Assembly (NCBI RefSeq): GCF_020103695.1
Contig: NZ_JAHXBF010000006.1
Location: 461,432 to 525,431 of the forward strand
Length of the DNA: 64,000 bases
From: Hyalangium versicolor
GTDB lineage: Bacteria > Myxococcota > Myxococcia > Myxococcales > Myxococcaceae
Reading direction: 5' to 3'
This document shows positions 43,202 through 51,425 of this stretch, piece by piece; position 1 is the stretch's first letter; each line of letters starts with the position of its first letter. The position numbers were made by a program, and so were the translations under genes. A model generated the notes under the pieces. That model searched no databases and had not been told where the DNA came from. It saw only the letters and a program-made list of their open reading frames with translations.

Positions 43202-43987
43202 TCAGGGCCTCAGCAACCACCGGAGCAGGGGCTCTGCGGCATCCACGTGGACGAAGTGCCCCGCGCCCGGGAGCGTCTCCACGGGGCAGTTGGCGGCCTC
43301 CATGCGCGCCACGTCCGCGTCCGACACGTAGCGCGAGCGGCTGCCGCGAATGCAGCGCACCTTCGCGCCGGGGCGCTCCACGGCCGCCCAGAGGTCCGCG
43401 CCGTTCACCTGCTGGTGCAGCCGGGCGAGGGCCTGTCGATCGAAGCGCCAGCGCACGCCACCTTCGGGCGTGGAGACAAGGTTCATCACCAGCCAGTCGG
43501 CCAGTCCCTCCGAGAGCTCGTGGCTCATCAGCCCCGCTTTCATCTCCCGGCGGCTCGAGGCGGTCTCCGGCGCTTGGAGCAGCACGTTCAGCACCATGCC
43601 GCTCTCCGAGAGGTCCACCGGCACGGGGCCCGGGGCGATGTCCAGGAGCGTCACGCTGGACACCTCCGAGGGAGAGACGAGGCTCGCCGCGAGGGACACC
43701 CGTCCGCCCAGGGAGTGCCCCACCAGCGCCAGCGGGCCCGTGAAGCCCTTGGCGCGCGCCGTCTCCAGCACGTCGCGAGCGACGGTCTCCAGGGTGGCGC
43801 CCGGAGGCGGAGTGGGGGAACTGCCATGCCCCGTCAGGTCCGGGAGCAGGAAGCGGCGCTGGGGCTCCGCCTGGCTCCAGGCCACGGCCAGCGAGCGCAG
43901 GTTGCGCCCCGAGCCGAGGAAGCCGTGCAGCAGCACCGTGGGGACATCGCCCTCGCCCAGTTGGAAGCTCTCGAGCAACACACGCAT
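43202..43987 (-). CDS. Alpha/beta hydrolase (YbfF-like)
   Basis: 261 residues. VLLHGFLGSGRNLRSLA starts the fold (oxyanion HGF). The nucleophile elbow is GHSLGGR. The acid is probably in VRCIRGSRSRYVSD, and the catalytic histidine is in GAGHFVHVDAAEPLL near the C-terminus. Closest in layout to the YbfF/esterase branch of small-molecule thioesterases/esterases. Substrate unknown. Followed without gap by the ZIP gene. Confidence 0.92.
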   Translation of the reverse strand: MRVLLESFQLGEGDVPTVLLHGFLGSGRNLRSLAVAWSQAEPQRRFLLPDLTGHGSSPTPPPGATLETVARDVLETARAKGFTGPLALVGHSLGGRVSLAASLVSPSEVSSVTLLDIAPGPVPVDLSESGMVLNVLLQAPETASSRREMKAGLMSHELSEGLADWLVMNLVSTPEGGVRWRFDRQALARLHQQVNGADLWAAVERPGAKVRCIRGSRSRYVSDADVARMEAANCPVETLPGAGHFVHVDAAEPLLRWLLRP

Positions 43988-44067
43988 TCCTTTTCAGGCC
44001 TCGCGCTTGACCGGGGCACGGGCCGTCGCGCTTCATATCGCGAACGCCTTCTGCCCGGAGGGACTCT

Positions 44068-44586
44068 GTGTCCACCGTCTCGCTGCTCTGTCTCATGCTC
44101 GCCGCTTCCCCGACACCTGCCTCCGACAAGGGGGATCCGCGCCCAGCCATCGCCGCGGTGATTGATGACTGGCACAAGGCCGCCTCGGAGGCGGACGAGG
44201 CGCGCTACTTCGGGCACTTCACCGCGGATGCGGTGTTCCTGGGCACGGATGCCACCGAGCGGTGGACCCGGGATGCGTTCCGTGCCTGGGCGAAGCCGTT
44301 CTTCGCGCGTGGGAAGGCGTGGAGTTTCCGCGCGGTGTCCCGGAACATCACACTCTCGAAGGAGGGGACGGTGGCATGGTTCGACGAGGCGCTCGATACG
44401 CCCAACATGGGGCCGAGTCGAGGCTCGGGAGTCCTGGTGAAGGAGGGAGGGAGCTGGAAGATCGCTCAGTACAACCTCTCCATCCCCATCCCCAACGCGC
44501 TCATGCCCGAGTTCAAGGGGCGCATCGACGCGTACCTCAAGCAGCCTCAGGCTCCGGCCCAGAGCGAACCCGCGAAGACCCGGTGA
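44068..44586 (+). CDS. SnoaL/DUF4440-like exported protein
   Basis: 172 residues from the GTG at 44068, preceded by GGAGG. Short signal peptide (LLCLMLAASPTPAS). The NTF2-like cone fold: IAAVIDDWHKAASEADEARYFGHFTADAVFLGTDATERW, WTRDAFRAWAKPFFARG, and GSGVLVKEGGSWKIAQYNLSIPIPN. Such domains bind small molecules or catalyse diverse reactions; without a neighbour the role is open. Convergent with the Rpn-like gene (7 bases). Confidence 0.85.
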   Translation: MSTVSLLCLMLAASPTPASDKGDPRPAIAAVIDDWHKAASEADEARYFGHFTADAVFLGTDATERWTRDAFRAWAKPFFARGKAWSFRAVSRNITLSKEGTVAWFDEALDTPNMGPSRGSGVLVKEGGSWKIAQYNLSIPIPNALMPEFKGRIDAYLKQPQAPAQSEPAKTR

Positions 44587-44593
44587 GACGCCG

Positions 44594-45571
44594 TTACTGC
44601 TTGGAACGAGACCTGGAGGGCTTTGCGCTCCGGTTTTGCTTGTCCGCGGCGCGAGTCGTGGGCTTGGAGCCAGGTTTGCGCTTGAAGAGCTCCTGGACGG
44701 AGTTCACGACGACAGCGTCGTGGAGCCAATGCTCCATCTGCTCCAGATCCGTGCAGGCCAGAAGCTTCCGGCGGGCTGCGTCATTCACGACGAGCCCACG
44801 AGCATCCAGCACCTTGAGGAGCGCTCGTCGCTCTCCCTCCAGACGGCCTTCCTGTTGTCCCTGTTCGCGCCCCTGCTCGCGCCCTTGGGCCAACAACTTC
44901 CGGACGAGCTCGCTCTGGTACTGATAGCTGCCGCTCTGCATCATCGCCTCCAAGGCCCTGCGAGCTGACCCGCTCATCATCGAGAGGGTCAGGTCAACGT
45001 AGAAGCTGAAACGCTCGTCATCAAGCCCCCGGGCCGAGCTGATGACCGCCTCCATGAGCGCGGTCGTCAGTTCCTCCTCGTGCCCGTGTGCCATGGCGGA
45101 CAGCACGGCCAGCTCCGGATCCTTCCCCGCCTCTTGAGGCCCCAGGATGCGAGGAATGGCGTCTGGTCCCGCTACCAGCGGCCGGAGCACGAAGCCAGGG
45201 TGGCCCATGTCGATGGGCCGAGCACACCAGCGTGCTATCGACGGGTCGGGTGCGACAACCAGCAGCGCCGTGGGGCAATCCACCTGCGAGCGCAGGCTCG
45301 TCAGGTACAACGGCCAGCTCTTCCGCTTGTCCTCGTCGCGCGACAACTGCACTTCCACCACGATGGCGAAGACGGGTTTGCCGTTCAACAGCAGCACCAC
45401 GAGGTCGGCTCGGTACTCGGTGGGCACCACCTGGGTGAACTCGGAAGACTCCACCCGTGCCTCGGACCAGTCCGGCAGGGCCACTCCGAGCTGCTCCTGC
45501 AGCAACTCGGGCGCCAGCGCGGGATGGTTGCGGAACAGGCTCACCAACCCGTCATGTCTCATGGATGCCAT
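44594..45571 (-). CDS. Rpn/PD-(D/E)XK nuclease-fold protein
   Basis: 325 residues. N-terminal RHDGLVSLFRNHPALAPELLQE; then YRADLVVLLLNGKPVFAIVVEVQLSRDEDKR, the Asp/Glu-Val-Gln nuclease core of the RpnA-type transposase-nuclease family. The middle has ALMEAVISSARG, and a repeat-like tail GREQGREQGQQEGRLEGE, typical of the family, precedes a basic C-terminus. Related proteins promote recombination by recA-independent DNA cleavage; several copies per myxobacterial genome are usual. Not adjacent to IS ends. Confidence 0.82.
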   Translation of the reverse strand: MASMRHDGLVSLFRNHPALAPELLQEQLGVALPDWSEARVESSEFTQVVPTEYRADLVVLLLNGKPVFAIVVEVQLSRDEDKRKSWPLYLTSLRSQVDCPTALLVVAPDPSIARWCARPIDMGHPGFVLRPLVAGPDAIPRILGPQEAGKDPELAVLSAMAHGHEEELTTALMEAVISSARGLDDERFSFYVDLTLSMMSGSARRALEAMMQSGSYQYQSELVRKLLAQGREQGREQGQQEGRLEGERRALLKVLDARGLVVNDAARRKLLACTDLEQMEHWLHDAVVVNSVQELFKRKPGSKPTTRAADKQNRSAKPSRSRSKQ

Positions 45572-45625
45572 GCCGGGGCACCCTACCTGCCACGTCTGAC
45601 AGCCAACGGCTGGCGGAGTCCGTGG

Positions 45626-46978
45626 TTACACGCCGAAGGGATACGTGTCGGGCGCGTCCTCTTCCTCGTGTCCGGCGTCCGTATCCAGCGGACGCAGGGC
45701 CCATGTCTCGTCGCAGTGCACCACCGCGTCGAACTGGGCTGGCAGATCCGCCAGGAAGTAGTGGCTCCAGCGCTCCGTGCGCGGCGCGTACACCACACCG
45801 ATCGCTCGCTCCAACCGCCGCTCGCGCAGCCCCGAGGCCGCCTCGCCCAGCTCCTCCATCCGCAGCAGGAAGCGAGGCACTCCCACCTCGTGGAACAGGT
45901 GCTCGTAGCTCCCCTCGAGCGCCGGGCGGATGCGGCGCCGCAGCCCCGGCCCATCCCACTCCTTCGCCGCAATCACCGTCCCCGTGTACGTCGTGAACCC
46001 CACGCTGTACACCGCTCTACCATGCCGCTCGCGCAGCAACTGCCCCAGGTTCAGCTCGCCTTGATCGCCCAGCTGCGTCGCTCGCGCGTCCCCCAGATGC
46101 GAGTTGTGTGCCCACACCACCATCCGCGCCGGCCGCCCCAGCTTCCGCTCCAGGTGCGCCGCCAGCGCATCCACCGTGTCCGCCATGTGCGTGTCGCGCA
46201 GGTTCCAGCTCTCGTTCCGCCCCGCGTACATCGTGCGGTAGTACGCCTCCGCGTCCCGGGCCAGCCGCGCGTTCTGCTCGGCGTAGAAACGCGCATCCTC
46301 GTCTCTCGCGTTCGCGGGCTGGCGTCGCTGCAGCTCCAGCAACTGCTCCACCACTCCGTTCTCGCACGTCTCCGAATATCCGTACGCTGTCGCGTGGCCG
46401 TAGCCCTGGGGATCCTCCCCGAAGTGCTCGAAGCACGCGTACCGCGCCCGCGCTCGCCGCGCTGCCTCCGGATCCACCTTCTCCAGGTACTCCACCACCG
46501 CGCGCATGGAGGCATGCAGGCTGTACAGGTCCATTCCGTAGAAGCCTGCCCGCTCCGCTTCCGGACGCGCCGCGTTGTGCGCCCGCATCCACCGCACCAG
46601 CTCCGCCACGTCCCGGTTGCGCCACATCCATCGGGGGAAGCGCTCGAAGTTCCCCAGCGCTCCCTCCGCCTCCGTGTCTCCGCCCTCGCCGTGCGCGAAG
46701 GCGTTCACCCGCAGCGCGTCCGGCCAGTCCGCCTCCACCACCACCGCCGTGAAGCCGTGCTCGGCGATCAACCGCCGCGTGAGCGCGGCCCGCAGTGTGT
46801 AGAACTCGTGGGTGCCATGCGTTGCCTCGCCCAGCAGGACGAAGCGTGCCGCGCCCATGCCTTCGACGAGCGCATCCAGGTCCGAAGCCGCACCCGTCAG
46901 CGGCACCGCCGCCGAGCGCACCCCATCCAACAGTTGAGGCGACACTTCCGGAGTCTCGTCGTCGAAAAAGGAGGCCAT
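45626..46978 (-). CDS. Erythromycin-esterase-like protein
   Basis: 450 residues from the ATG at 46978 (GGAGG-like context); a longer frame exists but is unlikely. Active-site motif LLGEATHGTHEFYTLRAALTRRLI near residue 50 (catalytic histidine of the EreA/EreB/ChaN-like fold), then VVVEADWPDALRVNAF, FYGMDLYSLHASM, WAHNSHLGDARA and VYAPRTERWSHYFLADLPAQFDAVVH. The family includes macrolide esterases, but many members, probably including this one, act on other substrates. Resistance function is not implied. Confidence 0.9.
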   Translation of the reverse strand: MASFFDDETPEVSPQLLDGVRSAAVPLTGAASDLDALVEGMGAARFVLLGEATHGTHEFYTLRAALTRRLIAEHGFTAVVVEADWPDALRVNAFAHGEGGDTEAEGALGNFERFPRWMWRNRDVAELVRWMRAHNAARPEAERAGFYGMDLYSLHASMRAVVEYLEKVDPEAARRARARYACFEHFGEDPQGYGHATAYGYSETCENGVVEQLLELQRRQPANARDEDARFYAEQNARLARDAEAYYRTMYAGRNESWNLRDTHMADTVDALAAHLERKLGRPARMVVWAHNSHLGDARATQLGDQGELNLGQLLRERHGRAVYSVGFTTYTGTVIAAKEWDGPGLRRRIRPALEGSYEHLFHEVGVPRFLLRMEELGEAASGLRERRLERAIGVVYAPRTERWSHYFLADLPAQFDAVVHCDETWALRPLDTDAGHEEEDAPDTYPFGV

Positions 46979-46986
46979 ATCTAGAA

Positions 46987-47009
46987 AGTGCGGCTCCTTC
47001 CTCCGCACT
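46987..47009. promoter_or_regulatory. Perfect 7-bp inverted repeat beside the esterase start
   Basis: AGTGCGG (46987–46993) and CCGCACT (47003–47009), 9-base spacer, ending 8 bases before the esterase-like ATG on the minus strand. May be an operator or 5'-leader hairpin. Confidence 0.4.
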
Positions 47010-47315
47010 GCCCAGCCCCGATCGGGTAGCAGACATGCAGGCAGGGGGCCTCTCGTACCCGTGCGCCCAGGTTCCGGACTGTCAGGGACCAGCGGTACGC
47101 TCCTGTTCATGCGGAAGCGTTTCGTCAGCCCGAACGTGTCCGATTCTCGTCACCTGCCGATTGTCCACGCTGGCCACCTCGCGCCGGCGTGGCCATCGTC
47201 GCAGGCACTCGATTCCACCATGGTCGTGCAGTCGGAGACAGGCACCCGCTCTCTGGCTTCCTCCTGGAGCCAGAATGGGGGCAGGCCAGCCATGGGGTGT
47301 TGGAGGGGCAGGCGG
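47010..47315. other. Intergenic region upstream of the chalcone-isomerase-like gene
   Basis: About 300 bases without a convincing gene. CTGGCT/AGCCAG near 47255–47275 forms a short stem. No other signal recognised. Confidence 0.35.
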
Positions 47316-47864
47316 ATGGGGCGAGATGACTGGATGATGGGGCTGCGGTGGCTGGTGCTGGTGGCCTTGCTGGCGGCGGGGCTGGCGGAGGCTCGGGAGG
47401 TCGGCGGCGTGAAGATGCCCGACACGCTCGAGCTCGAGGGCAAGCGCCTGGCGCTCGCGCACATGGCTCTCAAGGAGAAGCTCTTCTTCGACATCTATGT
47501 GTGGGGGCTCTACATGGAGCAGATCCCCCGCCTGGAGGCCGAAGCCGTGGCCGCCAACTCCGTCAAGCGTCTGCACTTCCGCTTCCTGCGGAAGATCCGC
47601 CGCGATCAGCTCGTGGGCGCCTTCCGCAAGGGGCTCTCAGCCAATGCCGCCCTGAGCGCCGAGCCCATGCAGCAACAGATGGAGAAGCTGCTCCAGTCGC
47701 TCAAGGACGTGAGCAAGGGCGACAATCTCGTGCTCACCTACGTGCCCGACGCGGGGCTGGAAGTCTCCGGTGAGGCCTCGGGTGGCATCCTCATTCCCGG
47801 CAAGGGCTTCGCGGACGCGCTCTTCACCGCGTGGCTCCAGAAGAACCCCGTCTTCGAGCACTGA
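47316..47864 (+). CDS. Chalcone-isomerase-like exported protein
   Basis: 182 residues from the ATG at 47316, which follows TGGAGGGG with good spacing (an ATG at 47334 is possible). Signal-like N-terminus (LRWLVLVALLAAGLAEA). The domain EVGGVKMPDTLELEGKRLALAHMALKEKLFFDIYVWGLYM and VKRLHFRFLRKIRRDQLVGAFRKGL belong to the chalcone-isomerase-like family (Chalcone_3), which is not a flavonoid enzyme in bacteria. Function in bacteria unknown. Convergent with the SAM-hydrolase-like gene (5 bases). Confidence 0.87.
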   Translation: MGRDDWMMGLRWLVLVALLAAGLAEAREVGGVKMPDTLELEGKRLALAHMALKEKLFFDIYVWGLYMEQIPRLEAEAVAANSVKRLHFRFLRKIRRDQLVGAFRKGLSANAALSAEPMQQQMEKLLQSLKDVSKGDNLVLTYVPDAGLEVSGEASGGILIPGKGFADALFTAWLQKNPVFEH

Positions 47865-47869
47865 AGCGC

Positions 47870-48784
47870 CTACTTCCGTTTCAGCACGAAGGTCGTCAGG
47901 GGCTTGATGCCGTTCACCTGCGCGAAGCTCCCCTGGTTCACCGCGAAGGCCACGCGCCCTCGGGAGTCCACGTAGAGCAGCGGCTTGCCCACCGGCACAT
48001 CGCTGAACGTCGTGACGAAGGGCACGCGCAGCTCGCGGCCCTTGCCGAAGGTGACGCGCGCCGTGTCGCCCCGCTGGTAGCCCAGCTTCGCCAGCACCGC
48101 TCCGTCCGCGTTGGTCACCAGGTTGCCGTATGGGTGCTCGATGGCGAGCACCGTGCCGCTCAGCGCCGCGTCGGTCAGCTTCGCCTCGGGAATCTCCAGC
48201 CGCTTCCACTCCGTCAGCGCCGGGCCTACCTGTGTCCAGTCATCCCCTCGGGCGATCCGCGCGCCCACCGGGGAGAACACGTCCCTTCCGTGGAAGGTGG
48301 AGGAGAGGTTCGGGGTGAGGTTCCACGCCGTGTTGGTGATGTGGCGGACCTCTGCCAGCCCGTCCTGGCGCTCCACCAGGGTGAGGAGCCCGTTGTCGGG
48401 CAGGACGAAGTACTGCCCCCGCTTCGACTTCGCCACGATGGCGCGCCGTTCGCTGCCCACGCCCGGATCGATGACGGTGACGAACACCGTGCCTGCCGGG
48501 TAGTACGGAGCCGTGCCCGCCAGGAAGCGCGCCCCATCCAGCACCGAGTAGGGCTCCACGTCGTGCGAGAGATCGACGATGCGCAGCCGGGGCTCCAGCC
48601 CCCACATGACTCCCTTGCAGATGGCCACCGAGTCGTCTCGCTGGCCGAAGTCCGTCATGAAGACCAGCGTGGGTTGGGCCGGAGCGGCGGGAGCTTGCGG
48701 CGAGGGCTCCGCGGCCAGGGACTCGAGGGCGGCGAGGAGCGGCAGGAGGAGGATGATGCGACGTGCCAGGCGCATGGGCGGCAT
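47870..48784 (-). CDS. SAM hydroxide adenosyltransferase-like (DUF62) protein, exported
   Basis: 304 residues (an ATG at 48775 would shorten it by three). Signal peptide RRIILLLPLLAALESLAAE. The catalytic N-terminal domain: LVFMTDFGQRDDSVAICKGVM, IVDLSHDVEPYSVLDGARFL, VFVTVIDPGVGSERRAIV; the Asp-Phe-Gly and the Asp-Pro-Gly-Val-Gly loops are hallmarks of SAM hydrolase/fluorinase-fold proteins. The C-terminal domain has HPYGNLVTNADG and VPVGKPLLYVDSRGRVAFAVNQG. The enzymes split S-adenosylmethionine with hydroxide or halide. An exported version would meet SAM only outside the cytoplasm. Confidence 0.9.
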   Translation of the reverse strand: MPPMRLARRIILLLPLLAALESLAAEPSPQAPAAPAQPTLVFMTDFGQRDDSVAICKGVMWGLEPRLRIVDLSHDVEPYSVLDGARFLAGTAPYYPAGTVFVTVIDPGVGSERRAIVAKSKRGQYFVLPDNGLLTLVERQDGLAEVRHITNTAWNLTPNLSSTFHGRDVFSPVGARIARGDDWTQVGPALTEWKRLEIPEAKLTDAALSGTVLAIEHPYGNLVTNADGAVLAKLGYQRGDTARVTFGKGRELRVPFVTTFSDVPVGKPLLYVDSRGRVAFAVNQGSFAQVNGIKPLTTFVLKRK

Positions 48785-48833
48785 CCTCTTCCGAACTCGC
48801 CGCGCTTGGGAATCCCCAAAGAGGCTCTCGGCC

Positions 48834-49469
48834 CTACGCGGCCTTGTGCTTTGCCAACTCCTCCGCGTAGAGCACCTTCTCCTCCTTGAGCGCCTTCGCG
48901 ATGGTGGGCCGCTCTCGCAGGCGCGAGAAGTAGGAGGCGAGCGCGGGCCACTGCTTCAGGTCCACCGGCGCCGCCATGGACCAGTGCAGCACAGTGAACA
49001 GATACGCGTCCGCCACGCTGAAGCGGTCCAGCAGGAACTCGCGACCGGTCAGGTGCTTCTCCAGGAAGGCCAGGCGCGACTGGCCCTTCTCCAGCGCGTA
49101 GGCCTTCGCGCCCTCCGGAGCCTTCGGGTCCAGCAGCGGCGCGAAGAGCGCCTTGTGCAGCTCCGTCCCGACGAAGCACAGCCACTGCTGCAGCCGCGTC
49201 AGGCCCCGCTCATCCGCCGGAGCCAGGTTCGCCTCCGGATAGCGGCGGGCCACGTACTGGAGGATGGCCGCGTTTTCAGTGAGGAGTTCGCCATCCTCCG
49301 TGCGCACCGCCGGCACCAGGCCTAGCGAGTACACCTCCCGGTAGTTCTGGCCATCTCGCGTGAGCTTCGTCTTCGGGCCCACCTCCGTGTACGTGGCCTC
49401 CGCGTTCGCCTCGTACAGGCAGATGCGCGTCGCCAGTGAGCAGGAGAGGGGAGAGAAATAGAGCTGCAT
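48834..49469 (-). CDS. Glutathione S-transferase
   Basis: 211 residues from the ATG at 49469, with GGAGGAAG upstream. Thioredoxin-like N-domain: YFSPLSCSLATRICLYEA; GLVPAVRTEDGELLTENAAILQYVARRYPE contains the cis-Pro and the Glu-Asn glutathione site. Helical C-domain with FLLDRFSVADAYLFTVLHW. Resembles the beta-class/GstA type. Divergent from a LysR gene, which has palindromes in the shared 104-base promoter region, so it is likely a regulated detoxification gene. Confidence 0.94.
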   Translation of the reverse strand: MQLYFSPLSCSLATRICLYEANAEATYTEVGPKTKLTRDGQNYREVYSLGLVPAVRTEDGELLTENAAILQYVARRYPEANLAPADERGLTRLQQWLCFVGTELHKALFAPLLDPKAPEGAKAYALEKGQSRLAFLEKHLTGREFLLDRFSVADAYLFTVLHWSMAAPVDLKQWPALASYFSRLRERPTIAKALKEEKVLYAEELAKHKAA

Positions 49470-49494
49470 GGCACTTCCTCCGGTGTGTCGGTTG

Positions 49495-49512
49495 GTTCCC
49501 GCTCTCGGGAAC
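49495..49512. promoter_or_regulatory. Palindrome GTTCCCG–CTCT–CGGGAAC
   Basis: Perfect 7-bp inverted repeat with a 4-base spacer, 26 bases from the GST start codon, in the GST/LysR divergent region. Likely operator or repression site. Confidence 0.5.
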
Positions 49513-49538
49513 GGGCGTAATCTGCGCGCCGAGGAGCA

Positions 49539-49553
49539 ATGCGTCCAACGCAT
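49539..49553. promoter_or_regulatory. LysR-type box ATGCGT–CCA–ACGCAT
   Basis: A perfect palindrome that includes T-N11-A (T at 49540, A at 49552), the LysR-family binding pattern. It lies 21 bases before the LysR start and about 70 from the GST start, the normal position for a LysR activator site. Confidence 0.7.
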
Positions 49554-49573
49554 CTTTGGCATAGACTCGATGC

Positions 49574-50503
49574 ATGGATGACATTCCCTCGCTGCCCAGC
49601 CCCCGGCTCGACATCCGAGACCTGCGCGTCGTGCTCGCCCTGGCCTCCGCGCGCACCACGGCGCAGGCCGCGTCCATGCTGCACCTGACCCAGCCCGCCG
49701 TGAGCCGTGCGCTCCTGGCCGCTGAGGACAAGCTCGGCACCCGCCTCTTCGACCGCACACCTCGAGGGCTGGTGCCCACCTCCGCAGGGGAGCGCCTCAT
49801 CTCCGGCGCCACGCGGCTCCTCGTGGAATTGGGCGATCTCGAGCATCGCGTGTGCACTCCCGAGTCCGCGCCCTTGCGCCTCCGGCTCGTCTGCGAGTGC
49901 TACACCGCGTACCACTGGCTGCCGTCCACGCTGGCCAACCTGCGCAAGAGCTTGCCCGCGCTCGAGGTGTCACTCGCGCTGGAGCACACGCACACTCCCG
50001 TGGCCGCGCTCGAGGCCGGGGACATTGACGTGGCGCTCGTCACCTCCGCCGTGGTTCCCCGCGCCCGGCTCGAGGAGCGGCAGATCTTCTCGGACGAGGT
50101 GGTGTTCATCGTCTCGGCGTCCCACCCGCTCGCGGCCCGCAAGACGCTCTCGCCCGAGGACCTCTGCGAGCACACGCTGTTGTCGTCCGCGGTGCCCTCG
50201 ACCGAGGGACACTGGTTCATGAAGCGCGTGTTCGGCCGGGCCCGGCCCCAGCTTCGCTTCGAGAAGATTCCCCTCACCGAGGCCATCATCGACGTGGCCC
50301 GCGCCGGCCTGGGCATCGCGGTGCTCTCCGAGTGGGTCGCCAGTCCGCATCTCGGCAAGGGAGACGTGGTGGCGAAAAGGCTCGCATCGGGGCCCCTGCT
50401 GCGGCCCTGGCGCATGGCGTGGCGGCGCGAGGTGGACAGCGCCGCGCTCCGCCTCCTGGCCGCGATCGAGGCCACGGTGCCGCGTGGACTCCTGGCGGGC
50501 TGA
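49574..50503 (+). CDS. LysR-family transcriptional regulator
   Basis: 309 residues. N-terminal helix-turn-helix: LDIRDLRVVLALASARTTAQAASMLHLTQPAVSRALLAAEDKLGTRLFDR (key helix LTQPAVSRALLAAE). Effector domain LRLVCECYTAYHWLPSTLANLRKS, DIDVALVTSAVV, DEVVFIVSASHPLA, IDVARAGLGIAVLSEWV. The layout resembles MetR/HdfR-type regulators. Divergent from the GST gene across 104 bases holding two palindromes, so it probably regulates that gene and itself. Confidence 0.93.
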   Translation: MDDIPSLPSPRLDIRDLRVVLALASARTTAQAASMLHLTQPAVSRALLAAEDKLGTRLFDRTPRGLVPTSAGERLISGATRLLVELGDLEHRVCTPESAPLRLRLVCECYTAYHWLPSTLANLRKSLPALEVSLALEHTHTPVAALEAGDIDVALVTSAVVPRARLEERQIFSDEVVFIVSASHPLAARKTLSPEDLCEHTLLSSAVPSTEGHWFMKRVFGRARPQLRFEKIPLTEAIIDVARAGLGIAVLSEWVASPHLGKGDVVAKRLASGPLLRPWRMAWRREVDSAALRLLAAIEATVPRGLLAG

Positions 50504-50583
50504 AATTCCTCCCTGACGCGGATGGCCATGGGCGCTAGTCTCTGCGACCCAACCTTTACCGTCAGTCAGGAGGATTCCTACCC

Positions 50584-51399
50584 ATGCGTTCCATGCTGGC
50601 CCTCGCCACGCTCGCGGCGCTCGCCACGGGCTGCGTCTCGCAGAGCAAGTACAACGAGCTGGCCTCGGAGAACGAGAACCTCGACACCCGCCTCAAGGAG
50701 GAGAAGGAGGCTCGCGCCGCCCTCGAGGCCAAGGTGAAGGATCTCGAGGAGAAGCTCGCCGCGCTCGAGCGTGACAAGGAGGCGCTCACCTCCCGGCTCA
50801 CCACCTCCGAGTCCCGCCTCACCGCCTCCGCCGCCGAGCGCTACGCCCTGGAGCAGAAGAACATCGAGCTGTCCGCCCTCAACGACGAGCTGGCCAAGTC
50901 CACCCGCAAGCTCTCCGAGGCCAAGGAGGCCCTCGAGAAGAAGAGCTCCGAGTACGAGAACCTCGCCCAGAGCCTCAAGCAGGAGATCTCCGAGGGCAAG
51001 ATTCAGCTGTCCGAGCTCCAGGGCCGCATGACGGTGCAGCTCAAGGACAAGATCCTCTTCGCCTCCGGCTCCACCCGCGTCAACAAGGAGGGCCAGGATG
51101 CGCTCAAGAAGATTGCCGACGCCCTGAAGGCCGTGCAGGGCCGCATCATCCGCGTAGAGGGCCACACCGACGACGTGCCCACGCCGAAGGATGGCCCGTT
51201 CCCCTCCAACTGGGAGCTCAGCCTGGCGCGTGCCATGGCCGTGGTGCGCGCGCTCCAGGATGCGGGGGTGGATCCCACGGTCCTCTCGGCTGCGGGTTAC
51301 GGGCAGTACCAGCCCATTGCTCCCAACGACAGTGAGAAGAATCGCAGCTTGAACAGACGAATCGAAATCGTGCTCGCACCGAAAGCCGGAGGGCGCTAG
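50584..51399 (+). CDS. OmpA-family lipoprotein with coiled coil
   Basis: 271 residues. Lipobox LATGC, then a long coiled-coil (about residues 25–150; KYNELASENENLDTRLKEEK...). The OmpA peptidoglycan-binding domain: DKILFASGSTRVNKEGQDALKKIADAL, IIRVEGHTDDVP, NWELSLARAMAVVRAL, YGQYQPIAPNDSEKNRSLNRRIEIV. Anchored in the outer membrane and bound to the wall. GGAGG site eight bases before the ATG. A TonB-receptor gene follows after 26 bases on the same strand. Confidence 0.94.
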   Translation: MRSMLALATLAALATGCVSQSKYNELASENENLDTRLKEEKEARAALEAKVKDLEEKLAALERDKEALTSRLTTSESRLTASAAERYALEQKNIELSALNDELAKSTRKLSEAKEALEKKSSEYENLAQSLKQEISEGKIQLSELQGRMTVQLKDKILFASGSTRVNKEGQDALKKIADALKAVQGRIIRVEGHTDDVPTPKDGPFPSNWELSLARAMAVVRALQDAGVDPTVLSAAGYGQYQPIAPNDSEKNRSLNRRIEIVLAPKAGGR

Positions 51400-51425
51400 A
51401 CGGGGGCGCGAATTCGCACCCCCTC

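Noticed and set aside
45626..46978. Antibiotic resistance gene (erythromycin esterase)
   Set aside because: The family contains many non-resistance enzymes; nothing in the sequence or neighbours points to macrolides.
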